This document shows, piece by piece, positions 63,120-64,000 of a DNA stretch of 64,000 nucleotides. Made by a program: the position numbers and the translations under genes. The stretch is from Apostichopus japonicus (lineage: Eukaryota; Echinodermata; Holothuroidea; Aspidochirotida; Stichopodidae). Positions within the stretch are counted from its first letter, which is position 1. Each line of letters opens with the position of its first letter. The notes below the pieces were generated by a model that ran no database searches, had not been told where the DNA came from, and saw nothing but the letters and a program-made list of their open reading frames with translations. The stretch spans positions 45,936,111-46,000,110 of the forward strand of contig NC_092576.1 in NCBI RefSeq assembly GCF_037975245.1, written 5' to 3'.

Positions 63120-64000
63120 GCAGCACAGCGTAAGTAGCTTCGACACGTTGTCGTTCAGTCAATCGGTAATAGCTATCGGTGTACCTTCGATACAAGAAAC
63201 AGATCTGTAGATTCGAGACATCATGTACTACTTCATGTGCTTACGGCGATTAGATAGCTTCGACACGAGTAATATATGACGTATACAATGTAATTGCCTA
63301 TAGACGATCGGTAATAGCTATTTATTGACCGTGAAAACAAATTATACCTTTAAGTAGTTACAATGCAACAGATTCAAATTCTGCATGTTCAACAATAGTG
63401 CAAATCGAAATAAAAGGATAAAATGTAAGGAAAACATGTTGACTGGGAGTCGAACCCGGGATCTCGCTCATACAGAACGAGAGCCATACCTATTAACCAA
63501 CAGGCCGCTTGTACTTAAGTTAACATGGTAGCATAGCCTAAGTAGCTTCGACACGTTCTCGTCGTCCAGTCAATCGGTAATAGCTATCGGTTTACCTTCG
63601 ACACGAGAAACAGATGACGTAATCGCTGCAATTGCCTATAGCCGATCGATAATAGCTATTTATTTCCTAACCGTGGAAATGCTTACCCAGGTGTTTCTCT
63701 TTGCAATTCATGTAATTATTTACAAATCATTCCCGAAATCAGCGTCTATGTCGTTCCTTATAGACGCGATCTTCACTAAGTACTGCTCACTCCTAAGCCT
63801 ATTTTGTATTTTAGCAATAAAAGTGCGATGTGACAAGGGCATTTATCCCTAACAAGTTGCTTCGAGACGTCATCTATGGGTAATTCATCAGCTTACGGCA
63901 GCTAGATAGCTTCGACACGACTAATATATGACTTAAACACTGCAATTGCCTTTAGACGATCGGTAATTGCCATTTATTGACCGTGAAAACATGAAAACAA
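63120..64000. repeat. Degenerate repeat modules (tagcttcgacacg / cggtaatagctat)
   Basis: Modules with agtagcttcgacacgtt at 63133 and 63539, and tagcttcgacacga-taatatatgac ... cggtaatagctatttattgaccgtg at about 63255-63340 and 63905-63988. Order and spacing vary, suggesting copies of a mobile or tandem unit that extends past the right edge. Confidence 0.75.
63439..63508 (-). other. tRNA-like sequence (tRNA pseudogene or SINE head)
   Basis: On the minus strand it has a good B box (ggttcgactcc) with a T arm having one mismatch, an A-box-like tgttggttaataggt, and a roughly tRNA-like length of 70 bp. The acceptor stem does not pair and the anticodon loop is irregular, so a working tRNA is unlikely. 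Confidence 0.5.

Noticed and set aside
63439-63508. Functional tRNA gene
   Set aside because: Acceptor stem does not pair and the anticodon arm is irregular; kept only as tRNA-like.

Overview
The window is eukaryotic nuclear DNA from an animal, most likely a marine invertebrate (possibly a deuterostome such as an echinoderm; this is inference). It holds phase-compatible exons with GT/AG introns, a hAT-type DNA transposon, a LINE reverse transcriptase relic, and a very large content of tandem repeats. By my tally about 43 of 64 kb (two thirds) is tandem array. There are no bacterial-type genes.

One gene fills almost the whole window. It lies on the minus strand, from a start codon at 59221 to beyond the left edge. 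I could join 18 coding exons by hand, with splice phases agreeing at all junctions; only the 3' edge of exon 4 is ambiguous. Together they encode about 716 residues of a phospholipase C-like protein of the PLCL/PRIP family: an N-terminal tail with a KKTVSF protein phosphatase 1-type motif, PH domain, EF-hand region, catalytic X box, acidic linker, Y box and the start of the C2 domain. The end of C2 and the 3' UTR are outside the window. Vertebrate PLCL1/PLCL2 are catalytically dead, but this gene keeps both catalytic histidines and the calcium-ligand residues in X.

Layout, left to right (3' to 5' of the gene): 1-4070, 71-bp array; exon 18; 109-bp and 34-bp arrays; exon 17, whose acceptor-plus-coding unit is repeated three times (135 bp); 43-bp array; exon 16; 159-bp array; exons 15 and 14; 25-bp, 31-bp and 49-bp arrays; exon 13; 31-bp array; an 8.4-kb array of 113/114-bp units, each carrying the 3' end and splice donor of exon 12; exons 12 to 6 with short introns and 21-, 36- and 38-bp arrays; a (GCGG)n tract and a 16-bp array; a 51-bp array whose unit carries the 3' end and donor of exon 5; exon 5; 61-bp array; a dispersed repeat; a 38-bp array reaching exon 4; a 51-bp array split by a hAT element with an 8-bp target duplication; 143-, 17-, 92-, 56-, 83- and 55-bp arrays around exons 3 and 2; a LINE relic nested in a relic of the same hAT family; exon 1; then 5' flank with 36-bp and 79-bp arrays, a tRNA-like sequence and degenerate repeats.

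The main points of interest are the catalytically intact PLCL, the arrays built from exon edges and splice sites (exons 5, 12, 17, perhaps 4 and 15), and the fact that nearly every intron has its own unrelated minisatellite.
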